From the NCBI GenBank assembly GCA_018402455.1, contig JAGYIG010000027.1, positions 1 through 46,285 of the forward strand: a DNA stretch of 46,285 bases, written 5' to 3'. Both the position numbers and the translations under genes were made by a program. Positions within the stretch are counted from its first letter, which is position 1. Every line of letters begins with the position of its first letter. The notes under the pieces are model-generated. The model did no database searches and had not been told where the DNA came from. It saw nothing but the letters and a program-made list of their open reading frames with translations. This document shows, one piece after another, positions 31,683-39,051 of this stretch. The stretch comes from Opitutaceae bacterium. Its GTDB lineage: Bacteria > Verrucomicrobiota > Verrucomicrobiia > Opitutales > Opitutaceae.

Positions 31683-34103
31683 CTAGTGACCAACGTCCTG
31701 CAGCCCAGGCCCGATTGGACGGTTGAGGCCTTCCCACTCGAACTCGCCCTCCAGCCCGGCGGGCAACGTCACGGTTCCGGTCAGTTTTCCGGTCGGCCCT
31801 CGCTGTAAATCCACTCCGATCATCCCTTGCGGGTGCGGCACCGTGGCCTTGATTTGGTTCAAGTCCCCAAAGTGAGGTTGGATCAAGACCCGCTTGAAGC
31901 CGGGCGCGGCGGATTGGATTCCCGCGACCGTGTTGAGCATACCCAGAAGGGGGTGGGCCCCCCACGCATGAGAGTCCGACCGGGAGTCGGGGGCCGGCGT
32001 CTCCGGCACCGTCGTCAGACCTTGAGCGAGCACCTCCCGCCACGGGGCAAGCCAGTCCGCAAAGTGCGCGCCCAAGCCGCTCCGCTGCCACGCGGCGTGA
32101 GTGTAGAAGCAAAAATAGAAGGTGGCCGGCGTCAGATCGGCGGCAGCCAAAACCCGCTCGGCCAACGGCTGCAGTTCCGCCGCTGTCTTGTCACTGGTCA
32201 GAATCCAGAAGGCGTTGGCGTGCTGGCTGAAGTCCCGGCGGTGGGCGTTGTCGGCGAGCAGCCCCCGCGCTTCATCCCAACAGGTGGCCTCGACCTGTTG
32301 CCGAATGCGTCTGGCCCGATCGCGATAGCGGGTCGCCTCGTGATCGTCGCCCATGGCCGCCATCAATTCGGCTGCCTGCTGCAGGGTGTAGACGTGTTGT
32401 AAATCGATAATCGCGGAGTGGCCGGACTCGTCCAGCGGGGGCACTCCGCCCAGCCCCGTGACCTGGTCCTTGCCCCACTCCGGGATCCAATCGACGAAGT
32501 TCCACCATTCGGTGGCGTGGTAGGATCCGGTCACCGGATCGGCTTGAGTGGCAAAATAGCGCAGCACCTCCCGGATGGCGGGGAGTTGGCGGCGGACGAA
32601 TTCCGGATCGTCGCGCAGCATCCAATAGTCGTGGACCATGCTGATCCACACCAAGGAGTAGGGCGGGATGATTTGGTGGCGGGAATCGGGCCACCGCGAG
32701 GTGGTCAGGCCGTTGGCATTGCGGCGTTGGCCGAACGCATCGATCGCCTTGCGCATCATGCGGTCGTCCCCGCTTACCCAAAGGCTGATCAGGGCTTCAA
32801 TTCGCGTGTCCCCCACGTAGCTCAACTGTTCGTAGTAGGGGCTGTCGGTAAAGATTTCGTGGGTCCCGGTGCGCATGGTGCGCCAGGCGATTTCCCAGAT
32901 TGCTTCGAGCGAGGGGTCATCGCTGGTGAAGGACCCGTTTTCCGCGAAGGGGTAGGCGGTGAACTCACCCTTCAGGTCCACCAACGTCAGCGGGGCCGCC
33001 TGAGTTACGACGGAGATTTCGAGATAGCGATAGGTGCGCCAACGGAGGGGACGGAAGGTGCGATGTTCGCCGTCCGGGCGGAAGATGTCGCGAAAACCGA
33101 GCATGAACTTCCCGGCGATTTCGTCGCGGTGCCCCTTGACCTTCGAGGAGGGATGTTCGGGACCCTCGTAAAGCGATTCCGCGTAGGTCAGCGTGACGAC
33201 GGCCCCGGCCCCTCCCGTGACGGTGAGTTCGGGGTAGGCGGTGGTGTGAAAGTCCTGATCCAACAGCAGGGTGGCGTGAGTATGGGGAGGAACCACCACG
33301 GGCTGTGTGCCCTGAGTAAACTCGGGGGACACTGCGACGCCCTCCGCGCGGCGCACCCGGGCCAAGCGTTGGGGACGCGATTCCATCAAGGGAATCTGCC
33401 GGGCCACCAGGGGCCAGCGGCTGTCGGTGCCCGTTCCCTGGGGGAACCCGCGGCGCAGCGTGACGGCGGATGGCCAATGCGCGTCGGCAAACGCCGACTG
33501 CTCCCATCCCCAGGGATACCGGGCCGCATCAACATCGTCCCCCGGCCCGACCACAATGTAAGTCCACAGGCGGCTGGCGGCATCACTGATGGGTTGATAG
33601 GCGGGATTGGTGAAAACGCGCCAAGTGGAGTCGGTATTCACGACGGCTTCGGGAGGGGAGTTCCCTTGCACAATGAATGCCGTTTGGTCGGTCTCCTGGG
33701 CCACCGGGCCATGTTCGGCAAAGTTCCACACTTGGGCCGCGATCACGTTGGCTCCGGCCTGAAGCCAGGGGGCGATGTCCAAGGTGTCGAACCGCCAGTT
33801 GCGCAAATCTCCGCGGGCCGGACCAATGTTCACGGGATGACCGTTTACGAAAAGCCGGTATCGGTTGTCAGCCGAGACATTGATGACAAAGGACGCGGGC
33901 GCTGCCGCCAAATCGAACTGCTTACGAAAATGATGCACCCCATAAATCCGGGCCGGTTGGTCGGCGGGCATGATCCACTGGGCGTCCCAAATCCGGTTCA
34001 ACACTCGCGGCGACGGGGCGGGGGTCTCGGGGGCATGATGGCGAGGTTGCGCCGGCAAACCGGAGGCGATCAGCCCGAGCAGGGCCAGCAATCGAAGGGT
34101 CAT
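31683..34103 (-). CDS. Glycoside hydrolase family 78-like alpha-L-rhamnosidase, secreted
   Basis: An 806-residue exported enzyme from ATG 34103, with signal peptide MTLRLLALLGLIASGLPAQ. An N-terminal beta-sandwich (about residues 25-220, FVINVSADNRYRLFVNG) and a second beta domain with RWRTYRYLEI are followed by the (alpha/alpha)6 barrel from about residue 395. The barrel carries FTDSPYYEQLSYVGDTR, the catalytic-region signature of GH78, and a final beta domain begins near GFKRVLIQPHF. It should cleave terminal alpha-L-rhamnosyl residues from polysaccharides or glycosides outside the cytoplasm, in line with a plant- or algal-polysaccharide degrading lifestyle. It is not in an obvious polysaccharide utilisation cluster here; its immediate minus-strand upstream neighbour is glcF, 77 bases away. 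Confidence 0.88.
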   Translation of the reverse strand: MTLRLLALLGLIASGLPAQPRHHAPETPAPSPRVLNRIWDAQWIMPADQPARIYGVHHFRKQFDLAAAPASFVINVSADNRYRLFVNGHPVNIGPARGDLRNWRFDTLDIAPWLQAGANVIAAQVWNFAEHGPVAQETDQTAFIVQGNSPPEAVVNTDSTWRVFTNPAYQPISDAASRLWTYIVVGPGDDVDAARYPWGWEQSAFADAHWPSAVTLRRGFPQGTGTDSRWPLVARQIPLMESRPQRLARVRRAEGVAVSPEFTQGTQPVVVPPHTHATLLLDQDFHTTAYPELTVTGGAGAVVTLTYAESLYEGPEHPSSKVKGHRDEIAGKFMLGFRDIFRPDGEHRTFRPLRWRTYRYLEISVVTQAAPLTLVDLKGEFTAYPFAENGSFTSDDPSLEAIWEIAWRTMRTGTHEIFTDSPYYEQLSYVGDTRIEALISLWVSGDDRMMRKAIDAFGQRRNANGLTTSRWPDSRHQIIPPYSLVWISMVHDYWMLRDDPEFVRRQLPAIREVLRYFATQADPVTGSYHATEWWNFVDWIPEWGKDQVTGLGGVPPLDESGHSAIIDLQHVYTLQQAAELMAAMGDDHEATRYRDRARRIRQQVEATCWDEARGLLADNAHRRDFSQHANAFWILTSDKTAAELQPLAERVLAAADLTPATFYFCFYTHAAWQRSGLGAHFADWLAPWREVLAQGLTTVPETPAPDSRSDSHAWGAHPLLGMLNTVAGIQSAAPGFKRVLIQPHFGDLNQIKATVPHPQGMIGVDLQRGPTGKLTGTVTLPAGLEGEFEWEGLNRPIGPGLQDVGH

Positions 34104-34179
34104 GGATCCAGCAAGCACCGCGGGCGTTTAAACTCAATCCCTCTGTGGGGTGGCGAGGGGAGGGAAGCCCGGACCGGCG

Positions 34180-35472
34180 TCAGTCCGTGGCCTCGCCCAG
34201 CGCGCCGATGTAGGCATCACGCAGCACTTGGATGGTGTGGCGAATCGGGATCGGCGGGCCACCGTCCTGGCCCAGATGGGTGCGCAGTTGGGTGAGGCAG
34301 CCGATGTTGCCCGAGACAATGATATCCGGGGCCAGATCCCGAATGAATTTTGCCTTCTGGCGTCCCAACGATGCTGCGATTTCCGGCTGGTCGATATTGT
34401 AGGTCCCCGCCGAGCCGCAACAGGTGCCACCGTCGGGTATTTCCACAATTTCCACCCCGGGGATGGCACGCAGGAGGTCCCGCGGCGGCAGCCGGACCCC
34501 TTGGGCATTGGCCAAGTGGCAGGCATCGTGATACGCGATGCGCAGGGATCGACCGGGGTCGGGGACCGGAACCAGCGGTCCCAGTTTTGCCAGATGCACC
34601 GTGATGTCGCAGGTGCGTTCCGCTATGGCTTGGGCCGCGGCTTCAGCCGATGACCCTTTGAGGATCAGCGGATACTCATGGATACCGGAACCACAGCCGG
34701 CGGCATTGGTGATGATGGCCTCCACCTCGGCGGGAAAGGCGGCCAGATTGTTGATGGCAAATCTCTGGGCATCCTTGAGCTCGCCCACGTGCCAACTGAG
34801 TGCTCCGCAGCAGCCTTGGGTTGGCGGGATCACGACTTCGATGCCGTTACGGTTGAGGACCTCGATGGTGGCATCGTTGATGTCCGGGTCGAGTGCCTGT
34901 TGGGCACATCCCAACAACAAGGCGACCCGGTGCCGAACCGCCTGGCCCGGCGGGGGGGGCACGACCGGGGGATACACCACCATGGGCGGGAGCGCCTCGG
35001 CGGGCAGCAAATCGAGCATGGGCCGCAGGGCCCGGGGCATCAGGCCCGCCAGGGGTTTGAACAGTCGACCCAATCGGGCACCCGCTTGGAACCGACCGGG
35101 GTAGGGGATCGTCATTGAGACGATTTTGCGTTTGAGCTTCTCGGTGAGGCTGCGTTGGCGCTGGGCGTTGGTTTTGGCGCGGTAGGCACTGATCAGATCC
35201 CGGTAGGGCACGCCGGAGGGGCAGGCCGGTTCACAGGCCAGGCAGCCGAGGCAGGCGTCCACATGCGGGGCGGCATCCGCCACGGTCAGCGTGCCCTCCA
35301 GCACTTCCTTCATGATGACGATGCGCCCGCGCGGGGAGTCGGATTCGCTACCAATTTCATGATAGGTGGGGCAGGCGGGCAGACAAAACCCACAGTGCAC
35401 GCACTTGGTGACGGCCTCGGCCATGGGAGCCGTCAGCGCTCCGTGGGAATCCGGTTTGATGGTGTGTTGCAC
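34180..35472 (-). CDS. glcF: Glycolate oxidase iron-sulfur subunit (GlcF-like)
   Basis: A 430-residue protein. Two 4Fe-4S binding motifs lie at C24-C27-C30-C34 (CVHCGFCLPACP) and C74-C77-C80-C84 (CLGCLACEPACP); two CCG domains follow, marked by GCCGALSWHVGE at about residue 225 and GTCCGSAGTYNI at about 350. This is the complete GlcF layout. With FAD subunits GlcD and GlcE it oxidises glycolate to glyoxylate at the inner membrane, passing electrons to quinone. Neither glcD nor glcE is in the window. The upstream minus-strand gene is a glyoxylate/hydroxypyruvate reductase-like enzyme, so a link to C2-acid metabolism is sensible. A structured intergenic element separates them. Confidence 0.88.
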   Translation of the reverse strand: MQHTIKPDSHGALTAPMAEAVTKCVHCGFCLPACPTYHEIGSESDSPRGRIVIMKEVLEGTLTVADAAPHVDACLGCLACEPACPSGVPYRDLISAYRAKTNAQRQRSLTEKLKRKIVSMTIPYPGRFQAGARLGRLFKPLAGLMPRALRPMLDLLPAEALPPMVVYPPVVPPPPGQAVRHRVALLLGCAQQALDPDINDATIEVLNRNGIEVVIPPTQGCCGALSWHVGELKDAQRFAINNLAAFPAEVEAIITNAAGCGSGIHEYPLILKGSSAEAAAQAIAERTCDITVHLAKLGPLVPVPDPGRSLRIAYHDACHLANAQGVRLPPRDLLRAIPGVEIVEIPDGGTCCGSAGTYNIDQPEIAASLGRQKAKFIRDLAPDIIVSGNIGCLTQLRTHLGQDGGPPIPIRHTIQVLRDAYIGALGEATD

Positions 35473-35564
35473 GTTGAGGGAAGGTTTTAAGCAGAAGCGT
35501 CGAAAAGATGGTCGGGGTCGCGCCCGGCTGGCAATCCGAGATCCGTCTCCCGGCAGAAGGATTT

Positions 35565-35629
35565 GGCCGACCGGAGCGTTCCCACCCCCGGTTGCGGGGA
35601 GGTCGGCCCGCGGGCCCCTGCGGTCGGCC
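35565..35629. other. Intergenic inverted repeat with alternative pairing partners
   Basis: Between glcF and the dehydrogenase, GGCCGACCG (35565-35573) is the exact complement of CGGTCGGCC (35621-35629). The 8-mer GGTCGGCC also occurs at 35601-35608, so the left arm has two possible partners. Inside lie a CCCC/GGGG hairpin (about 35586-35599) and the self-complementary GGCCCGCGGGCC (35605-35616). It may fold as a branched RNA or be a repeat element; no T-run follows the outer stem on the minus strand, so a simple terminator is doubtful. Confidence 0.5.
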
Positions 35630-35643
35630 TTTCCGCCGCGGTT

Positions 35644-36621
35644 CTAGCCGAACACTTCGGGGTTCACGAGATTGGGCGGGCGTTCTCCGCGGCAGACGGC
35701 GAGGCAATTTTCGGCGGCCATGTTGCCCATTTTGGTGCGGGTGCCGATCGTGGCGCTGCCGAGGTGGGGAGGGATGACCACATTGGGCAAATCATAGAGC
35801 GCGGGCTCGAGGGCGGGTTCCCGTTCAAACACATCCAACCCGGCTCCGCCGATCGTGCCGTTTTGCAATGCCCGCACCAACGCCTTCTCATCCACCACCG
35901 GCCCGCGGGCCGTGTTGATCAGATAGGCGGTCGATTTCATGGCCGCCAATTCAGCTTCGCCGATCAAATGAGTGGTCTCCGCGTTGAGCGCCACGTGCAC
36001 CGACACAAAATCCGCGGTGGCCAACACCGCTTTTTGTTCGAGGTAGGTCATGCCCAGCTCGTTTTCTTCGGCTGCGCTCAGACGGGTGCGGTTCCAGTAG
36101 ACGACCTTCATGTCGAAGCCCTTCGCCCGCTTCACCATCGCCCGGCCAATGCGGCCCAGGCCGATGAGTCCGAGGGTGGCTCCGGTGATGTCCTGACCCA
36201 GCAGTTGCATTGGCCCCCAGCCTTGCCAACGGCGCGAGCGCACCAGTTGGTCACCTTCGACCACACGGCGACCGATGGCGAACATCAGGGCCCAGGCCAT
36301 GTCCGCCGTGGAGTCGGTCAGCACTCCGGGAGTGTTGGTCACGGGAATCTTCCGGGCGGTAGCTGCCGCGACGTCGATGTTGTTGTAACCGACGGCGTAG
36401 TTCGCCACGACCTTCAAATTCGGGGTGGCGTCTAGCAGTTCGCCGTCGATGCCGTCCATGAGCGTGCACAACAGGCCATCCTGGCCGACCATGCCCGCGA
36501 TGAGCTCCTCCCGCGAGAGGACGCGGTCATCGGGGTTGAAGGTCAGTTCAGCTTCGCGCTCCAGCAACGCCATCGAGGCTGGAGGAATCGGGCGGGTCAG
36601 AAAAATTTTGGGTTTCGACAT
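35644..36621 (-). CDS. D-isomer-specific 2-hydroxyacid dehydrogenase (glyoxylate/hydroxypyruvate reductase-like)
   Basis: A 325-residue enzyme from ATG 36621 (MSKPKIFLT). The NAD(P) domain has GLGRIGRAMVKRAKGFDMKV, and the catalytic triad is visible as R in INTARGPVVDE, E in LDVFEREP and H in PPHLGSATIGTR. The N-terminal VVANYAVGYNNIDV is typical of the GyaR/GRHPR branch. It should reduce glyoxylate to glycolate or hydroxypyruvate to D-glycerate in the cytoplasm. It lies 11 bases downstream of a TIM-barrel isomerase gene on the same strand and upstream of glcF, suggesting a small C2/C3 hydroxyacid operon. Confidence 0.92.
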   Translation of the reverse strand: MSKPKIFLTRPIPPASMALLEREAELTFNPDDRVLSREELIAGMVGQDGLLCTLMDGIDGELLDATPNLKVVANYAVGYNNIDVAAATARKIPVTNTPGVLTDSTADMAWALMFAIGRRVVEGDQLVRSRRWQGWGPMQLLGQDITGATLGLIGLGRIGRAMVKRAKGFDMKVVYWNRTRLSAAEENELGMTYLEQKAVLATADFVSVHVALNAETTHLIGEAELAAMKSTAYLINTARGPVVDEKALVRALQNGTIGGAGLDVFEREPALEPALYDLPNVVIPPHLGSATIGTRTKMGNMAAENCLAVCRGERPPNLVNPEVFG

Positions 36622-36632
36622 GATCGGGGGGA

Positions 36633-37553
36633 TTAGGCGGTGACGCGGGACCAAGCCTCGACGAGTTTTCGCTGGCCATTGGCGATCAGGGTGCGGGGGT
36701 TCTCGTTTCCGACGGGCTTGAGTTCAAACGATACGGCTGCGCGGGTTGATCCATCGATCTTGAGGTAGTCGATGGCGAAGAGCTCTTCGAGGAACGCCAC
36801 CAACTCCGGCACGTCGTTGGCGCCGCCGGGATAGCCGAAACGGGGGTGCAGGTCACCATAGGCGGGATCGGAGGGATCGGCCAGGTAGGCGTTGCCGATG
36901 TGAATATGAACGACGTGATCCTTGATCGGTTGGAGGGCTTGGGCGGGGCTCTCCCCGAGAAGGGGGATGTGGGATAGGTCCACCAGGAGCCCGAATGTCG
37001 GGTGGCTGGCTTTGACCCGTTCCGCGATTTCGAGGGCGGAATCGGCGGGGCCAATCAAACACTTCTTGTCGATGGCCCGGTCAAACACCTCCAGTGCCAC
37101 TTTAATGCCATGATCGGTAGCGTAGGCGCAGACCTCGTGGAGCGATGCGGTGAGCGCATCCATGGCCGCGGCGGCGTGATCTGCTCCGGGATAGGGACCG
37201 CTGAGCAGGGCAAAATCGGTGATGCCCAAACTGACGGCTTCATCGATGCCGGCTTTCATGTCGGCCACGGCGCGCTCCCGGGCGGCCGAATCGAGGCTGT
37301 TGAGATCGAGTCCCTGGGTGAGCAGTCGGGGCTGAGCCCCGTATTTCACGGTCACACCACTCGAGCCGAGCAGGGCCTTGGCTTCGGCCCGAACGGCGGG
37401 ATCGTTGATCCAAGAGATCTCGATGACCTCAAAAAAGGGATCCGCGAGCAGTTCGGTCAGGGATGCCATGATGGGTCCTTCACCTTTGATGACCGGATAG
37501 GCCATAAAATGAACGATCCCGGGGCGCACGGTGTGATGAAGCGGAGTATTCAT
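36633..37553 (-). CDS. Sugar phosphate isomerase/epimerase (TIM barrel)
   Basis: A 306-residue xylose isomerase-like TIM barrel; ATG 37553 (MNTPLHHTV) is chosen over an open frame to 37619 whose extra residues are proline-rich and unlikely. Likely metal or catalytic residues are in VALEVFDRAIDKKCLIG, GLLVDLSHIPLLGE and HVVHIHIGNAYL. Hydroxypyruvate isomerases and tagatose/psicose-type epimerases share this fold. Being 11 bases upstream of a glyoxylate/hydroxypyruvate reductase makes a hydroxypyruvate or ketose substrate attractive, but this is inference. The 127-base gap to the divergent nucleoside permease gene has a weak TTGCCG/AATAAA pair with 17-base spacing on the minus strand. Confidence 0.82.
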   Translation of the reverse strand: MNTPLHHTVRPGIVHFMAYPVIKGEGPIMASLTELLADPFFEVIEISWINDPAVRAEAKALLGSSGVTVKYGAQPRLLTQGLDLNSLDSAARERAVADMKAGIDEAVSLGITDFALLSGPYPGADHAAAAMDALTASLHEVCAYATDHGIKVALEVFDRAIDKKCLIGPADSALEIAERVKASHPTFGLLVDLSHIPLLGESPAQALQPIKDHVVHIHIGNAYLADPSDPAYGDLHPRFGYPGGANDVPELVAFLEELFAIDYLKIDGSTRAAVSFELKPVGNENPRTLIANGQRKLVEAWSRVTA

Positions 37554-37680
37554 GCGGGGAACAGGTTTTATTGGGGATGAGTGCGGGGGCGGCAAGACGG
37601 GGATGACGCGACGCGGCAAAAATCACGAAGTAGAGAGCGGAAAATCGGGACATGAGCACGCCACCTGCTTTAGTGCCACC

Positions 37681-38730
37681 ATGATGTTCAGACGGATCCT
37701 CCTATCGCTCCCCTTGTTGGTTTCATTTGTTTTGCCCGTCTTGGCCGAGCCGTGGCCGATCAAGGTCGTGGTGGTTTCGATGTTTGAGATCGGGGAGGAC
37801 ACCGGGGATACGGCCGGGGAATTTCAGCGTTGGGTGGAGCGGGGCAATTTCACCAACCAACTCGATTTCCCCCTGGGGCTGCATGATATCTACCACCGTG
37901 ACGATGGGGTGATGGTGATTTGCACCGCCGGTGGGGTGACCAACGCGACGGCGACCATCATGGCGCTGGGGCAGGACGCGCGCTTTGATTTGTCGAAAGC
38001 CTACTGGGTGATCGCCGGCATCGCCGGGGCTGATCCGCAGGACTGCTCGCTCGGTTCGGCCGCCTGGGCCAAGTGGGTGGTGGATGGGGACCTCGCCTAC
38101 GAAATTGATGGCCGCGAGATCCCGGCAGACTGGGAATATGGTTTCATTGCGCTCGGGGCCAAGCGCCCCAACACGCTGGAGGACGGTTGGACGGTTGAGA
38201 CCATCGCCTACGAATTGAACCGCGACTTGGTGGAGTGGGCGTTCGAGCTCACCAAGGACGTGCCGTTGCCGGATCACCCGGAGATGGCGGAGTTCCGTGC
38301 GCAGTTTTTACCGGATTTTCCGAATGCGGCAAAACCTCCGTTTGTGCTGATGGGAGATTCGCTGGGATCGAGCACCTACTGGCATGGGGCCCTGCTGAAC
38401 CAGTGGGCCAACGACTGGATGAAACTGCACACCGCCGGTGCCGCGAACTTCGTGATGAGCAACATGGAGGACAACGGCACCGTGACGGCCCTGTGGCGTT
38501 TGAGCCGCGCCGGATTGGTCGACCCGCAACGGGTGCTCGTGCTGCGCACCGCCAGCAATTTTTCGATGCCCCCTCCCGGCAAGGACGCGGGCTGGAGCAC
38601 GACCGCACCCTATCCCGCCGGGGGGCAGCCGGCGGGTGAATCCGCCTATCTGGTGGCCAACACCGTGGTCGAGGCTTTGGTGGCAGGCTGGAACGACTTC
38701 GAGAGCGATACGCCGTCCGTGAATTACTAG
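37681..38730 (+). CDS. Purine nucleoside permease-family (NUP) periplasmic protein
   Basis: A 349-residue protein with a signal peptide (MMFRRILLSLPLLVSFVLPVLA). The mature part follows the NUP family: IKVVVVSMFEIGEDTGD, ICTAGGVTNATATIMAL, YWVIAGIAGADP, SLGSAAWAKWVVDGDL, MGDSLGSSTYWHG, and NFVMSNMEDNGT. Members are related in fold to nucleoside phosphorylases; the fungal founding member was described as a purine nucleoside permease, but bacterial exported relatives have no settled role. A secreted nucleoside-binding or nucleoside-processing function is possible. ATG 37681 (or 37684) gives the signal peptide at the start. The gene is divergent from the isomerase and monocistronic as far as visible. 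Confidence 0.88.
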   Translation: MMFRRILLSLPLLVSFVLPVLAEPWPIKVVVVSMFEIGEDTGDTAGEFQRWVERGNFTNQLDFPLGLHDIYHRDDGVMVICTAGGVTNATATIMALGQDARFDLSKAYWVIAGIAGADPQDCSLGSAAWAKWVVDGDLAYEIDGREIPADWEYGFIALGAKRPNTLEDGWTVETIAYELNRDLVEWAFELTKDVPLPDHPEMAEFRAQFLPDFPNAAKPPFVLMGDSLGSSTYWHGALLNQWANDWMKLHTAGAANFVMSNMEDNGTVTALWRLSRAGLVDPQRVLVLRTASNFSMPPPGKDAGWSTTAPYPAGGQPAGESAYLVANTVVEALVAGWNDFESDTPSVNY

Positions 38731-38836
38731 TCTGCCGGGAACGCTTTCATTTCACCGGTTGGGCCCAACGGATTTAGGGTGCCGGTGAGATCAAAAGGGG
38801 ACGAACAGCACAAAGCTATCAGCCTTAAACCGGACG

Positions 38837-38894
38837 GCCCGGCGGTCCGTCGCTACCTTGCCAAACCCGCGTAGGTAGGGCGTGACCGCCGGGC
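38837..38894. repeat. Nested palindromic element (REP-like or structured RNA)
   Basis: GCCCGGCGGTC (38837-38847) pairs exactly with GACCGCCGGGC (38884-38894); inside, CTACCT (38853-38858) pairs with AGGTAG (38873-38878). The two stems are separated by a symmetric 5/5 internal loop and capped by a 14-base loop. No T-run follows on either strand. The form fits a dispersed palindromic repeat placed between convergent genes, or a small structured RNA. Confidence 0.6.
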
Positions 38895-38992
38895 GCGCCG
38901 AGCAGTGGAGTGGAGCCGGACCTTGAGGATTTATCGAGGAGACCGATGACACGCTAGCTCACGGCGAGCCACGCTTTCGTTCGACAAACAGA

Positions 38993-39016
38993 AAGCGCGC
39001 CCAGGTGGGCGCGCTT
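38993..39016 (-). terminator. Probable terminator of htpG
   Basis: A perfect 11-base inverted repeat (38993-39003 and 39006-39016, AAGCGCGCCCA and its complement) with a two-base centre lies 36 bases after the htpG stop. On the minus strand it is followed by the T-rich TTTCTGTTT. The T-tract is interrupted, so efficiency may be moderate; it could work in both directions for the convergent genes. Confidence 0.65.
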
Positions 39017-39051
39017 GAGAACGAGTAGGATTAAGAGGACGAGAAAGATGC

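Larger units (their letters stand above)
38731..39051. other. 321-base intergenic region between two convergent genes
   Basis: The only gene-free stretch above 300 bases, lying between the ends of the NUP gene and htpG. It contains a nested palindrome (38837-38894) and the htpG terminator (38993-39016). I see no convincing open reading frame, tRNA or promoter in the rest. Confidence 0.7.

Noticed and set aside
32418..34295. 625-codon open frame antisense to the GH78 gene
   Set aside because: Long antisense frames are common in G+C-rich coding DNA; the translation has no recognisable family and the minus-strand gene is clearly real.
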